DNA of 64,000 nt from Lumbricus terrestris. Lineage: Eukaryota; Annelida; Clitellata; Crassiclitellata; Lumbricidae. Both the position numbers and the translations under genes were made by a program. This document shows positions 23,570 through 34,593 of this stretch, piece after piece (positions within the stretch are counted from its first letter, which is position 1; every line of letters begins with the position of its first letter). The stretch spans positions 25,479,710 to 25,543,709 of the forward strand of contig OX457039.1 of NCBI GenBank assembly GCA_949752735.1, written 5' to 3'. The notes beneath the pieces are model-generated. The model did no database searches. It had not been told where the DNA came from and worked only from the letters and a program-made list of their open reading frames with translations.

Positions 23570-23871
23570 AATGAACGTGGAGCATCCCTGGCCAAAGCAG
23601 TCAAGGCACATGTATTAACAGGAGACGACTGCATGAGTAAGGTGGGATCCAAACACGCAGCTTTAGCATGCGACCCAGTACAGTACATGTATCTAACAAA
23701 CTTTGGAGAGACAGATACGCTGTTAGAACAAGATGCAGCATTAGCACAGAAGTGGTGGTGGTGACGGTACAGGTGTGGTTCTCTTGGCGCCGTATGTGAC
23801 TGCGACTATAGAGTCCGTCGATCGCTTGTCTCTGAATGTGTGCTTGTCTATGGCACTATATAAATTGTCTT

Positions 23872-23956
<85 letters not shown>

Positions 23957-24250
23957 GTACTTTTGGTACGTGTCTGGGCTGGAGCATGGTCAAATACAAC
24001 CTGTGAGACGTTCGACCAGCTGAGACTAGGAAACTATATCACATCCACAGTCAGAATTGACGTTCCTCCTTCTACAAGCAGCGGGTTCAGAGGCCACATC
24101 CAGCGAAGGGCTTTCCTGGTGCACAGAGCATGCCAACTACTTGCAACACACAATGAACGCGAGGCAAAACTAGAGCCATTAAATCGCAGATGGGAGGAAA
24201 ACTTCGGTGCACTGCTTCCAAGAAAATGTCAGTATTACGTCAAGTTATAA
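23570..24250 (+). pseudogene. Inverted duplicate of the transposon-borne C-terminal region
   Basis: The plus strand encodes a second, diverged copy of the C-terminal region found on the minus strand at 21993-22595. For example, TCETFDQLRLGNYITSTV and RRAFLVHRACQLLATHNERE lie at 23963-24250. A (CAT)n microsatellite interrupts it near 23873-23957. It forms the inner part of the right inverted arm and ends in the arm's non-coding portion. Confidence 0.65.
23873..23957. repeat. (CAT)n microsatellite
   Basis: About 85 bp of pure CAT units inside the right arm of the composite inverted-repeat element. A poly-His frame through it is an artefact. Confidence 0.97.
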
Positions 24251-25239
24251 TCCGCATCATTGATGCGACACAATGACCTTGACAATGACCTTATGACCTT
24301 CAGTTGACCCCGGATGGCAAAAACAATATCATAGCCTAAATGAATTCGACATAGCTAAATCGGTAACATTTGAGGTATTACACGCGCATATAGACATCTA
24401 ATGTAAGTAATATAAAAATTAAAGAATGACCTTGACGTTGACCTTAGAACCTTCAGATGACCCCGGATGACAAAATCAATATCAGAAATGAATTCTGCAT
24501 ACCTGAATCAGTATTATTTGAGGTATTACAGTGCATATGCTGTGATAAATGAGAAAGATGCATTAAATGACCTTGAAAATGACCGTATGACCTTCAGGTG
24601 ACCCCGGGTGACAAAATCAATATCAGAAATGAATTCTACATACCTGAATTAGTAACATTAGAGTTATTACACGTGCATATCGTGTAAGAAATAATAAAGA
24701 CTAATTTTCCAATATGGCCGGTGGCGGCCATATTGGATTTTGCAATTGCGCCATTCGTGACGTCATGGCGGACAAGCACCTCGGTGATTTTTCATGTCCA
24801 GGGACCCACTGACTCATTGGAAGTGAGAAACCCCCCCAACACCAAAGTGCATACGGGACCTCATGGCAGGCCATGGATCACAGCCTTCTGAGCAGGACGC
24901 GTTCTTCTACTCGATTCCTTCAAGTCATGTATTCAAGGCTTAAATACTCTTGTCCCATGTGGTACGAGGACCGCCCACAGAAATTCCGCCAGGTCTTCGT
25001 TGCCTAGGTTCTACGTGCATGTATGTTCGACGATTCGTGTTAAATCATTTAGCAACGTAAACTAAACGCCTTAACCTGCTCATTTACAAATTTTATGCGG
25101 CTGTGGCCCATATCGCCATAGGTCCTTTCCAGACTGTGATTTTATATTAGGCGGTAGTGAAGTCCCCGATGGATCCTAAATACCTCGTGGCAAAAAATAA
25201 TAATAATAGTGCATCCTGTTTGGCGTTTGAGTGCCTTAG

Positions 25240-25241
<2 letters not shown>

Positions 25242-25287
<46 letters not shown>

Positions 25288-25288
25288 C
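25242..25288. repeat. (CAG)n tract
   Basis: About 15 pure CAG units in the intron, 170 bp upstream of a carbonic anhydrase exon. Confidence 0.95.
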
Positions 25289-25361
25289 TACTCAATGTTT
25301 CTGACCCGTAACCTGTATAGTCCTGTAGAAGCAAATCAGGCTTAGATGCATCCATCCATCG

Positions 25362-25431
25362 GATGATGATGATGACGATGACGATGATGATGATGATGAT
25401 GATGATGATGACGATGATGATGATGATGATG
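25362..25431. repeat. (GAT)n microsatellite next to exon acceptor
   Basis: About 70 bp of GAT units with GAC interruptions, ending 24 bp before the exon that starts at 25456. It is complementary to the (ATC)n tract just after that exon. Confidence 0.97.
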
Positions 25432-25455
25432 AAGTGCGTGATCGAACGATTGTAG

Positions 25456-25632
25456 GTCCGAGCAACTGGTCTCTCGTCGCTCCCGACTGCAGCAGTGATC
25501 GACGGAGACAAACACCGATCGACATTCAGACGATCTCAACAGAACTGGACGAAACGATGACCGACATCAGTCTGACTGTTACTGACCCTCGACCGGACCA
25601 GAAGGTGACCATGACCAACAACGGACACACAG
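25456..25632 (+). CDS. Carbonic anhydrase exon: proton-shuttle His and first disulfide Cys
   Basis: Acceptor ATTGTAG| and donor CACAG|GTGAGT bound 177 bases, phase 1 to phase 1. The first bases complete the glycine codon from 3795, giving G-P-S-N-W. The exon encodes SLVAPDCSSDRRRQTPIDIQ (the family's [QS]SP[IV][DN]I segment with the Cys used for the disulfide of extracellular isozymes) and ends in NNGHT, which holds the His64-equivalent proton shuttle. The length is a multiple of three, so skipping it would keep frame but remove essential structure. It lies between two complementary trinucleotide microsatellites, 24 and 5 bp away. Confidence 0.92.
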
Positions 25633-25637
25633 GTGAG

Positions 25638-25928
<291 letters not shown>

Positions 25929-26169
25929 CTCTTAAAGAGGACAGACCACGAGAGGAAGTGTCAGCCATCGGTCTATATATATAGTTGCTGATGACCGTTT
26001 GAGTCTCACAATAAGAGAAACCACGATGAGACGCGTAGCCTACGTCGGCCTACGTATTATAGTACGTATACGCTACACTGCAACCGCTACATGATGACAT
26101 TGCGTATAACTACATTGTCGCTGTAGAGTTTTTGATAAGATCCGATCAGAGTTTTCAACGTATACGCTA

Positions 26170-26178
26170 TTAATAATG

Positions 26179-26242
<64 letters not shown>

Positions 26243-26299
26243 TAATAATAATAATAATAATAACAATAATAATAACAATAATAATAATAATAATAATAA
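26170..26299. repeat. (AAT)n microsatellite
   Basis: About 130 bp of AAT units with sparse interruptions in the intron between the exons at 25456 and 26800. Confidence 0.97.
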
Positions 26300-26710
26300 A
26301 TTTATAACAATGATGATTTCTATGGCGCCGTAAGACCCGTAACACAGCCATGCCGTTACAAAGACGCCTAAATGGCTTGAGCGTAACTGCTTAACGAAAT
26401 TGTGTAACTAAGATGATTAACGTAACCCTCCTCATTTATCCACGCATGGGACTGGCCTTGTTATAATTTGTGGGTATTTTAGCGTTGAACCACTATTTAT
26501 TGTTTAGGCTGCTCATATCTTCTTCTTATGTGTTAACTTTTAATAATTGTCTAAAATATTCAAGTATCAATCAATTGAATCAATGAGGCAATTTTATAAT
26601 CATATGCTGTGCTTTGGTCTTCACCAAATGCAATCAACGAATACTCACATACACTTCCGTCATAGTCTCATATTATCAGAAAATTCGTCCAAGCTGCGCA
26701 TAGACTAAAT

Positions 26711-26743
26711 GGGGTGGGGATGGGGTGCGATGGGGTGGGGTGG
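26711..26743 (+). promoter_or_regulatory. G-run cluster before exon acceptor (possible G-quadruplex)
   Basis: Five GGGG runs in 33 bases, spaced by one to five bases, lie about 57 bp upstream of the acceptor at 26799. The spacing fits an intramolecular G-quadruplex in the pre-mRNA. Intronic G-runs often affect splice-site choice; any function here is an inference. Confidence 0.5.
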
Positions 26744-26799
26744 AGATGAAGACATATGACGGAATGTAAACCATTGAAGAGGTCGTTTCATCTGGTTAG

Positions 26800-26945
26800 T
26801 GAACGTTGTTTTCGACAATTCGATACGTGTGAGTGGAGGAAAGTTGGAGAATGTGTTCCGTGTGGCTGGGGTTCATTTCCACTGGGGTTCATCAAACTAC
26901 ACGGGATCGGAGCATACCATCAACGGAGAACGGTTTCCACTCGAG
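26800..26945 (+). CDS. Carbonic anhydrase exon: zinc ligands His94/His96 and Glu106
   Basis: Acceptor CTGGTTAG| and donor CTCGAG|GTACTT enclose 146 bases, phase 1 to phase 0. It encodes VNVVFDNSIRVSGGKLENVF, then VHFHWGSSN (the first two zinc-binding histidines), then GSEHTINGERFPLE (the conserved Glu106/His107 pair). All are intact and in the standard order, which argues for a catalytically active enzyme interconverting CO2 and bicarbonate. Confidence 0.95.
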
Positions 26946-27624
26946 GTACTTGTCTGCATAATTATATTATGCACATGCATATACATTACTCTAACTAGGG
27001 CCTAGGCCCATACGTATATGCATGCATGTATGCTCATGTAGGCCTATAACTATAGGTATAGACATACACACAAATATGTGCATGCATAAGCACGTGCATA
27101 CGGTGCATACTATATAGTATGAGGAGTCGAGGACTGTTAGGAAAGACTATGTCACACTATTACATATTTAGCAGTACTGTATAATTATATATATATATAT
27201 AAATCTTTTATTCACCAAATGATGGTAGCACAATTAGTAAGACAATAGAAGAAAATAGAAATGAAATACAGCATTCACAGGACATATATATCTGCCTGCA
27301 TAATACTAATGACAGAAAACAGTCTAAGTTTCCTTAATACAAAAATATGCATGCATATAGATATATGCAAACATAATTATTTGTGTGTATATATATACAC
27401 ATAATTATTTGCACATAATTGTTTCTATATGCTAATAGCAGTATAGGTACCGGTATTCTATGTTTACCATATATTAATATAGCAACTACCGTACTACAGT
27501 GTATATCATATTCTACGATATTTTTTCTGAACGGTGTAGAAATTCCATTGAATTAATAACACTAATATCGGTGATAAGCTTATAATTATTATGATCACGT
27601 GATATACGATAATTATGTGAACAG

Positions 27625-27723
27625 ATGCACATCGTGTCTTATGACGAGGAGCGATTCAATGGTCTCGATCCTGAAGTCCTGTCTTCCGACAACTCATTGG
27701 CCGTTCTCGGAGTTCTCTTTACT
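27625..27723 (+). CDS. Carbonic anhydrase exon: third zinc ligand
   Basis: Acceptor GTGAACAG| and donor TTTACT|GTACGT enclose 33 codons in phase 0. It begins MHIVSYDEERF, whose His is the third zinc ligand (His119 in human CA II numbering), and ends SDNSLAVLGVLFT, the usual hydrophobic core strand. The continuing open frame after 27723 is intron read-through. Confidence 0.95.
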
Positions 27724-28332
27724 GTACGTAGATCATCGGAAAAAAACTATCCCCCCGGTAGTAAATTGGTAAATTCTGATGACCTTTTTAAGTACAGATG
27801 TAAAGAAAACGGCTATCAATATTTTTCTGGTGAATTTCATTCCGGGGGAGGGAATTTCCTCCCTCTGGGGATGCCTAGATTGAACACTGAACAAAAATTA
27901 TACTGACTTAATTGCTACCGGTACGCATAGGCCTATTACATAAGCCAAATTATTGCAGTTAGCTTTCTAGTAAAAACGGAGTAACCAGTGTATATATGCT
28001 AAAGATGAACTTTCACAGATAAGAGTTTATTTAATTTATTTGTCCATATTGAGGGTTTTAGTCTGTTAGATAGGCAATGCAGGCCTACTCATGGGAGCAT
28101 AGTGCCTGCCTGGAAGTTTCCACAGCAAATTGGCTTCGTCAATCTACGAGAACTGATTTAGCTGGATTAGCTCGAGAAGTTTCAAGTTTAATGGCATAAT
28201 TATTGTAAGCGTAACTGCAGTAAATTAATAGCCTATACTTAAATGATTACAACCAATAAGTACCCAGTACTTAATCAGTTAATTAGGGCCTACTTACTTT
28301 TCTGACTTCAGAAAATAGAACAACTGAACAGT

Positions 28333-28525
28333 TTACTCCCCACGAAGTAGTCTATATATTTTACTCGAAGCTGGTTTTTGTTGAGACATAAAACAAGTGA
28401 GGAGCGTCTCGTCGTCTGACTCGTCTATATATATATATATCCTGATAGTGTGTTGCATAGTGTAAACTGTAAAGAGAAGCAGACCCAGCACAGAACCTTG
28501 TGTAACAGCCCAGTTCAAGACTTCA
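28333..28525 (-). pseudogene. Decayed LINE reverse-transcriptase fragment
   Basis: The minus strand encodes AVTQGSVLGLLLFTVYT, close to the 'QGSVLGPLLF..Y' motif of non-LTR reverse transcriptases, then degenerates through a TA-rich stretch. It is a separate, older copy next to the LINE tail at 28538. Confidence 0.55.
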
Positions 28526-28537
28526 ATTATTCAATAG

Positions 28538-28572
<35 letters not shown>

Positions 28573-30235
28573 GCCTTTATTTGCATATGTCAAGCGCACA
28601 TGCATTACATTGTATAACAAAAACGAATACATACATATATCTAACTACGATAGAGAACAGCAATTAAAATCATGTTAGCTTGTATCTAAATATAATTATA
28701 AATGCATCTGTTAATGAAACTGTTTTTAAACAAATTTGTTTTAACGAGAGGCAACAGGAAAGGATGTCCTCTCTTGCGAAGTTGATACTTGTCCTCCCGA
28801 AGAGGTGGCAGGAGCTGGTGAATGCAATGGCCAAAGAATTGAGCTCTCTTGAAGAGCTTCTTGTCTGCTCGAGCAATCAGCTCTTCCACTGTATGAATTT
28901 TCTCAGAGATTTGCCATCGACGAGCCTTTTTTAGGGCAGCGTTGACGCGCGCAATATCATGTGCCGTAAGAAATCCAGCAAATGAAGGTAGTGCATACAT
29001 GACTCTAAAGACAACGATAGCTTGAAATATTACGTCCAGCTTCGAGATATGTAGGTCCTGATGTCTCAGCTGGTTCAGGAGAAAGTATCGCTGGTTTATT
29101 ATACTAAGAATGTAGTTAACATGACTTGAGAAAGAGAGGTTAGCTTGTAAGATGATTCCTAACAACTTGACACTGCTCAGCTGTTCAATACCGGGTAGAG
29201 GCAGACAGTGGTCTAAGGAGCGTTCGATACCAGGACGCCTGAAAATGATCTCCTTGGTTTTCGAGACGTTTATGTTTAGTTTGTTTATGATGGCCCACTG
29301 CTTAATATTATCAAATTCTTCATGGAGTCCAATGGTGGCAGTTTCTGGATTTAATACACTCAGGTCATCAGCGTATTTACACAGTTGATTGTCATCACAT
29401 AAGGTGCAGAGAGCTGCTATGAATATGATAAACAGAACTGGTCCGAGCCCAGACCCTTGTACGATACTTTGAGTTATCGGTAGCCAGTTGGATAGCTTGC
29501 CATCTAATTTCACTGACTGTGTTCGACCGCTTAAGAAGTTAGCAATCCAGTTATAGATGTTAGGAGGAATATTGAGATCTTTCAGTTTCTGGAGGAGAAT
29601 AAGGTGGTTGATGGAGTCGAACGCTTTCGAAAAATCAATAAGAAGACAGCGAACGTAGGTGCTGTGTTCAAGAAGATTGGTTATTTTGTGTAGGAGATAG
29701 ACAAGGGCACACGTAGTGCTTCCCGTCGGACGAAAAGCGAACTGATCAGATAACAAATGCTCAGGAATAGCAGGAAGCAAGAAGCGTTGAACAACAATTT
29801 TTTCAACTATTCTAGAGAGAATCGGAGTGACTGAAATAGGTCTCAAATCCGTGAGACCAGCAATAGGTGTTACCTTAGGAATTGGGGTAACAATAGCTCG
29901 TTTCCAGGACGACGGTGGTCTGCCTTGGCTGAGAGACAGATTAGTTATGTGTGTTACAATGGATGCAAGTTCGTAAGAGCAATTACGAAATACCCAGTAG
30001 GGAATATTGTCGATTCCTGGTGACGTTCGTTTTGTAGCTGATAATAATTTTTCTATTTCGTATTCATGCAGAGCCTTATCAAGATTTGTTGGCAATAGTT
30101 TAGAAAGCTGATCACTAATTTTAGAAGCGCAGTAGTTTGGATCGGTGGCAATATTAGCAAAGTGAGAGTTGATAGAGTCTGGTTCGTTCAGTGTTTTGGT
30201 GGCAAATACAAACTGACGAGTAGGCTTATAGGCCT
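28538..30235 (-). mobile_element. 5'-truncated LINE (non-LTR retrotransposon)
   Basis: The element is inserted antisense in a carbonic anhydrase intron. Its 3' end carries AAATAAAGGC followed by a (ACTT)n tail, read on the minus strand (28538-28572). The 5' end is cut off near 30235, where an in-frame stop and a (TA)n microsatellite begin. Only the reverse-transcriptase part of ORF2 remains; the endonuclease is missing. The tetranucleotide tail suggests a CR1/L2/Rex-like clade, which is tentative. Confidence 0.88.
28686..30230 (-). pseudogene. LINE ORF2 reverse transcriptase, partial
   Basis: The frame is open without interruption for about 510 codons, although no starting Met is present because of 5' truncation. 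The reverse-transcriptase blocks appear in order: SPGIDNIPYWVF, LTDLRPISVTPILSRIVEKI, FAFRPTGSTTCALV, LIDFSKAFDSINH, QSIVQGSGLGPVLF and the catalytic YADDLSVL. A LINE-type thumb and C-terminal tail follow. The lack of stops suggests a fairly young insertion. It cannot be autonomous because the N-terminal endonuclease is absent. Confidence 0.9.
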
Positions 30236-30240
30236 ATTTA

Positions 30241-30241
30241 A

Positions 30242-30306
<65 letters not shown>
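30241..30306. repeat. (TA)n microsatellite
   Basis: About 66 bp of pure TA at the 5' truncation point of the antisense LINE. Confidence 0.97.
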
Positions 30307-30307
<1 letters not shown>

Positions 30308-30619
30308 GAGGATGCATGTGAGAAGCAAACCAACTGGTGAAGATCAAGTCGAGTCGTGCAGAGAATAATATATAAATATGTCCAGCAATCCACGCTTCAA
30401 AACGATTTTATGCCGTTTATCTTAGTGGTATGATATTTTTTAAATTTAGCACTTTAATTTCTATCGTAAATGGAGCGTTTCTGTAGCGCATGCATGTATA
30501 ATTATATTATTTAGTTATCTGAGTTAAGTTTTGAGAACTTATATAATGAGGCCTAAATAAATTGCATTCGACGCCACCGATGTTTGTAGGCTACACAAAC
30601 ATTAATTTTGCTTTCGTAG

Positions 30620-30686
30620 ATATCAGAGGACGACAATCCTGCGATTGAGCCCATTGTCTCCAACCTAATGACTGTCCAGGCACCAG
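30620..30686 (+). CDS. Carbonic anhydrase exon (short)
   Basis: Acceptor TTTCGTAG| and donor CACCAG|GTATAC enclose 67 bases, phase 0 to phase 1. It encodes ISEDDNPAIEPIVSNLMTVQ-AP, directly continuing LFT from the previous exon. Negative charges and the N-x-x-I/F-x-P-I pattern are typical of this part of the alpha-carbonic anhydrase fold. Confidence 0.93.
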
Positions 30687-30699
30687 GTATACGTCTACA

Positions 30700-31970
30700 G
30701 ACTAAACAATAGGCTCTAAATCTGCCAGCGCATCCATATTGCTCAGATACAGGTTCAGACGCGATCTGACGTGCTGCACTTCAGACTATAATCGAACTGG
30801 ACATAGGTCATACTCCATAGGCCTACAGGCTATAGCCCTGCATGTACATGACAATTAAATCTTGCTAAGATCTTATCCATACACAATTATAACACGGATA
30901 GCTACATGTAGGCCTACTTACATTGAGCATAGCATTCGTATTTAGACAGTGGTTTGTTGCAGCAAATGTAGGTCTACCGGTTTAGCCTACCTCTTATTGT
31001 TATACTACCCCTAGTGAATGACAGCCGCTGCGTAGGCCTACTCAGTCCTTGGACGTCCGCCACTCGATAGTCAACATGAAAATTGGAGTCGATGGTCAGC
31101 CTATAGATTTATCTTCTATATTATAAGGCGGAAAGTTTGTCCTTCTGTTTGTATGTCCGGATGTATTTTGAATTTTTGTCCCAAGAAACGCTCTGAAATG
31201 GCAGAGTTTCGGTTTAAGAAAACTTTTGCAATTTATTCTTATCCAAAATTGTAGGTCAACGCAACTATTTTCAGCTCTCAATTCACTTTAAAACCCGAGA
31301 TATGAGCGTTTTAATTCGACGCGTATAGGCCTAGTTAGCCTACCGCCAAGCCATGTTTATCTTTAAAACAGCATCGCCATTATAGCAGACGACAGTTCGC
31401 ATGCGTTCGTCATGTTTGACGTCATTTTTCGTTTATTCAACGATCCGGTTGACAAACCGCAACCGGTTACAGTGTACAATTATGCAGTTGAAACAATACT
31501 ATTCACAAGAACGCAGATCACAGAAATCTTAACTATACTAACAGAAGAGACAGCCTGCAATAATTGTATTAACCAAGATATTTTAGGCACTCTCATGCAG
31601 ATCAGAAACCATAGAGAAAGGAGAATATGGATGTGTGCGTGTTTGTCCAGAATTATACGACTACAATTTCGCAGCTACTGACCACCAGAACAACCCATGG
31701 AGGGGTTGGTGAATCTCTGTCACCACGGGGGTCTGCGTGGGGACGAAAAAAGCCGAAATTTCGCTATTTTCATATAATTTATTCGCGCAGTTTCGCAACT
31801 TTAGGCTACACCTCAAACCTTGCAGCTAGAGATAGAGAACGACCAGGGCCACCACCCAGTCAGCACACACTCCCGCCCCGCAGTGACTGCAGGTCATGTT
31901 TGACTTTTTTGGTGGAAGCGGGATGGAGTGGAGGGTTTGCGAAAACCCGAAATTTAGCCCTCAACACCGG

Positions 31971-32015
<45 letters not shown>

Positions 32016-32600
32016 TTTTTTATTATAAACCAATTATTATTGTTATTAGGCCTATTATTATTGTAATTATAATTATCATTATTATGACAGTAAAAAAAAG
32101 CATCATGGCATAGGTCTATGTATAATTGGATATGATGTCATACGCCGTACGGTATCATAATATATGCAGCAGAGCATAACATAGCATAATATGATATAGG
32201 CTAGCCTAACAATAAGCCCATTAGCCCAATATAATAAAGTGTATCTAACATAACATATGACACAACATAGGCTAATAATTGTATGGGCTAACATATAGGC
32301 CAAAGGGCCGGATTTAAGCATAGGCTCCACGGGTGCCAGCCCAGGGCTCAACTGTGCATTCAGGGTCCACACCAATTGCAATTTCACTTTTTGAGTTTCA
32401 TCATTGCGCGCATTATCTGACTAGCTAGGCCTAGAAGATATTCTTATAGGTCTAGTGAGTGATAATGACTATATGCCCTATATCGGATCCAACAATAAGA
32501 TACGATACGACATACAATATAGTCCTATAGGCTATTATAATTATTATATTATAGCCTAATATCAAAACAATGCTGATGTCTGAAACATTGCATGAATTCG
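30700..32600. other. Intronic DNA without a recognised gene
   Basis: No protein family is recognisable. A TTATAAGGCGGAAAGTTTGTC stretch near 31123 looks like part of an old repeat. A (TTA)n tract lies at 31975-32030. Near 32304, GGGCCGGATTTAAG resembles a hAT terminus without a partner. Confidence 0.45.
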
Positions 32601-32619
32601 ATGTCATCGTTATTTTTAG

Positions 32620-32780
32620 CTTCTTCAACCAGTATTCCTTATTTCGACCTGCGAACGTTGTTGCCTCACAAGTACAAAACCCGCTTCTACCGTTATTTTG
32701 GATCGCTCACGACTCCCCCTTGCTCAGAAGTCGTCATCTGGACGGTCTTCAAACACCCACAGAACATCTCTCAAGCACAG
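32620..32780 (+). CDS. Carbonic anhydrase exon: substrate pocket and second disulfide Cys
   Basis: Acceptor TTATTTTTAG| and donor CACAG|GTAGGC enclose 161 bases, phase 1 to phase 0. It encodes [20 protein letters not shown], then [16 protein letters not shown]. The SLTTPPC block has the Thr199/Thr200 pair that orients the zinc-bound hydroxide, and the Cys pairs with the one in the 25456 exon in extracellular isozymes. A 28.2-kb intron follows. The DDE transposon inside it begins only 16 bp after this exon, leaving the donor intact. Confidence 0.96.
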
Positions 32781-33201
32781 GTAGGCTACATGTAGATATC
32801 GATGGCTGGAAGCACAAAGGTGCTAAGCGCACTTTTTTGGGTTTTTCAAAAAAGTAGTGCATAATATGCCTGGAAGAAATATACATCGGAGCACAAAGGT
32901 ACTAACGTTTACGATGTTAATTTGGATCACTTGGCACCAAAACACAATTGGGCTAAGTCTCATTGGCTGAAATCCATAGAGCGCAAATAGCTCAAGCGCA
33001 CTTAATACCTATGTGCACCCTCTTTTTTTAACGCCTTGTCTTTGTTGTTGACTTCCACGCCATTCGCCATTACTGTTTATCGTCGTCCCCGTTACAAAAA
33101 TAATAAAAGTTACATTAAAAATAACAGAAACAATATCTCGAAATCTTTAGTGTTTACTGCTTATTGTTTACTGTTTCTGCTCTCAATACATTATTATTGA
33201 A

Positions 33202-33292
33202 ATGCATAAACGAGTGCATCGTTTCAGTTCTGCACAAGCGCTTCAGATGATCATGGACCTTAATGATTCAATCGAGGAATCCAGTGATGATG
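33202..33292 (+). CDS. DDE-like transposase, exon 1
   Basis: This is the first coding exon of the 4.56-kb transposon. The ATG is followed by 30 codons encoding HKRVHRFSSAQALQMIMDLN and an acidic end (DSIEESSDDG). The donor GATGATG|GTAAGC leaves phase 1, which matches the exon at 33634. An amphipathic, acidic-ended N-terminus of this kind is common in cut-and-paste transposases. Confidence 0.72.
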
Positions 33293-33633
33293 GTAAGCTT
33301 ATTAATAGGAACCTTAGAAAATGCTGTAAAATTATGGAAAATAAATGTTGATGTTTGGGAAATTAAGTGATTTAAAGCTCGAAATCGGCTTATGTGGTAA
33401 AATTGTAAAAATTATGCGGTATTATGCAGTAAGGTTTGGGCTGCATCGAAAGGCGATGTCATGGACGTCTCATCGGTATTATTAAGCAACTACAGGTAGG
33501 ATCGTGACCACCAGAACACACCTGCAGACGCATAGACCGGTATTGCTTGCCATAGTGAATATTAAAACCAGCGATGCATCCCTCCGTGTTTCTTTACATT
33601 GTTTAACTTGGGTATGCATTTTGTCTGTCTTAG

Positions 33634-34258
33634 GAACTTCTACTGAACATCTGGCAACTGATTTGCCTGCAACTATGCTTCCTCTGGACCTCGAGATTTC
33701 TTCTCCGCTTAATCGTACACCTGCTATGACAGTTGAAGGGCTTGATCCTACACTTCCTCTAGTCTTGGAGCCTTTTTGCAGAGAGGTTTCTGCAGTAGAA
33801 GTGCTCGACCATTCACACCCGCTGGCAACTGATTTGCCTGCAACTATGCTTCCTCTGGACCTCGAGGTTTCTTCTCCGCTTAATCGTACACCTGCTATGA
33901 CAGTTGAAGGGCTTGATCCTACACTTCCTCTAGTCTTGGAGCCTTTTTGCAGAGAGGTTTCTGCAGTAGAAGTGCTCGACCATTCACACCCGCTGGCAAC
34001 TGATTTGCCTGCAACTATGCTTCCTCTGGACCTCGAGGTTTCTTCTCCGCTTAATCGTACACCTGCTATGACAGTTGAAGGGCTTGATCCTACACTTCCT
34101 CTAGTCTTGGAGCCTTTTTGCAGAGAGGTTTCTGCAGTAGAAGTGCTAGACCATTCACACCTGCTGACGTCCGAGCCTTTCAACCTTCATGTTGCAAGTA
34201 TGGCCACTCCGATGGAAAGAACTCGTACCCGTAAAGTTATCATCATTACTCGCCTAAG
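33634..34258 (+). CDS. DDE-like transposase, exon 2 with three 57-residue repeats
   Basis: The acceptor TGTCTGTCTTAG| joins in phase 1 and the donor CGCCTAAG|GTAGTT leaves phase 2. Most of the exon is a 171-bp unit repeated three times (starting at 33651, 33822 and 33993) with almost no differences. Each unit encodes 57 residues including ATDLPATMLPLDLE and SPLNRTPAMTVEGLD. The repeat length keeps frame. The exon ends in a basic stretch (MERTRTRKVIIITRLR). The Pro/Leu/Asp-rich repeats look disordered and have no recognised function. Confidence 0.72.
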
Positions 34259-34593
34259 GTAGTTCTTTGTACTATCATTTCAAATGTGGTTTCAATTATT
34301 ATTTTAAAATGAAGGTCTAATAGTCATTGTCTCTATGGAGTAGTCATTTTCTTGTATTTCTGCCATTATAATTGATGAATTAATTTACTTAAACTACTCT
34401 TATGATGAAAATACAAAAGTTAAATTAAACTTCTGTTAAACTTGTCATCAGTTACTACAGTGTACTATGATTATGAATGTTTCATTGTAATCGCAATGCA
34501 TTCTGTGAATGTGAACTTCAATAAAGGAAGATTATTAAATTATTAAAAATGAGTGTTTAATTGGCATTTATTTTTATTTTACATGTCATGTAG

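Larger units (their letters stand above)
19990..24872. mobile_element. Composite element with about 1.1-kb inverted arms
   Basis: The sequence from GGCCTGCCATGAGGTCCC at 19990 is repeated in reverse complement up to 24872. The arms cover 19990-20596 plus 22065-22545 on the left, interrupted by a nested element, and 23570-24872 on the right. They carry three diverged tandem units of about 125 bp with TCAAGGTCA motifs. The inner parts of both arms encode the same C-terminal stretch of a transposon-borne protein in opposite directions. No convincing target duplication is visible at the outer ends, so the exact termini are uncertain. Confidence 0.8.

Noticed and set aside
33482..34183. Minus-strand 233-codon repeat protein
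   Set aside because: It is the antisense shadow of the three 171-bp repeats in transposase exon 2.
34553..34593. ATG at 34553 as start of the transposase
   Set aside because: A good acceptor at 34592-34593 and matching phases from two upstream exons show that this short stretch is intron.
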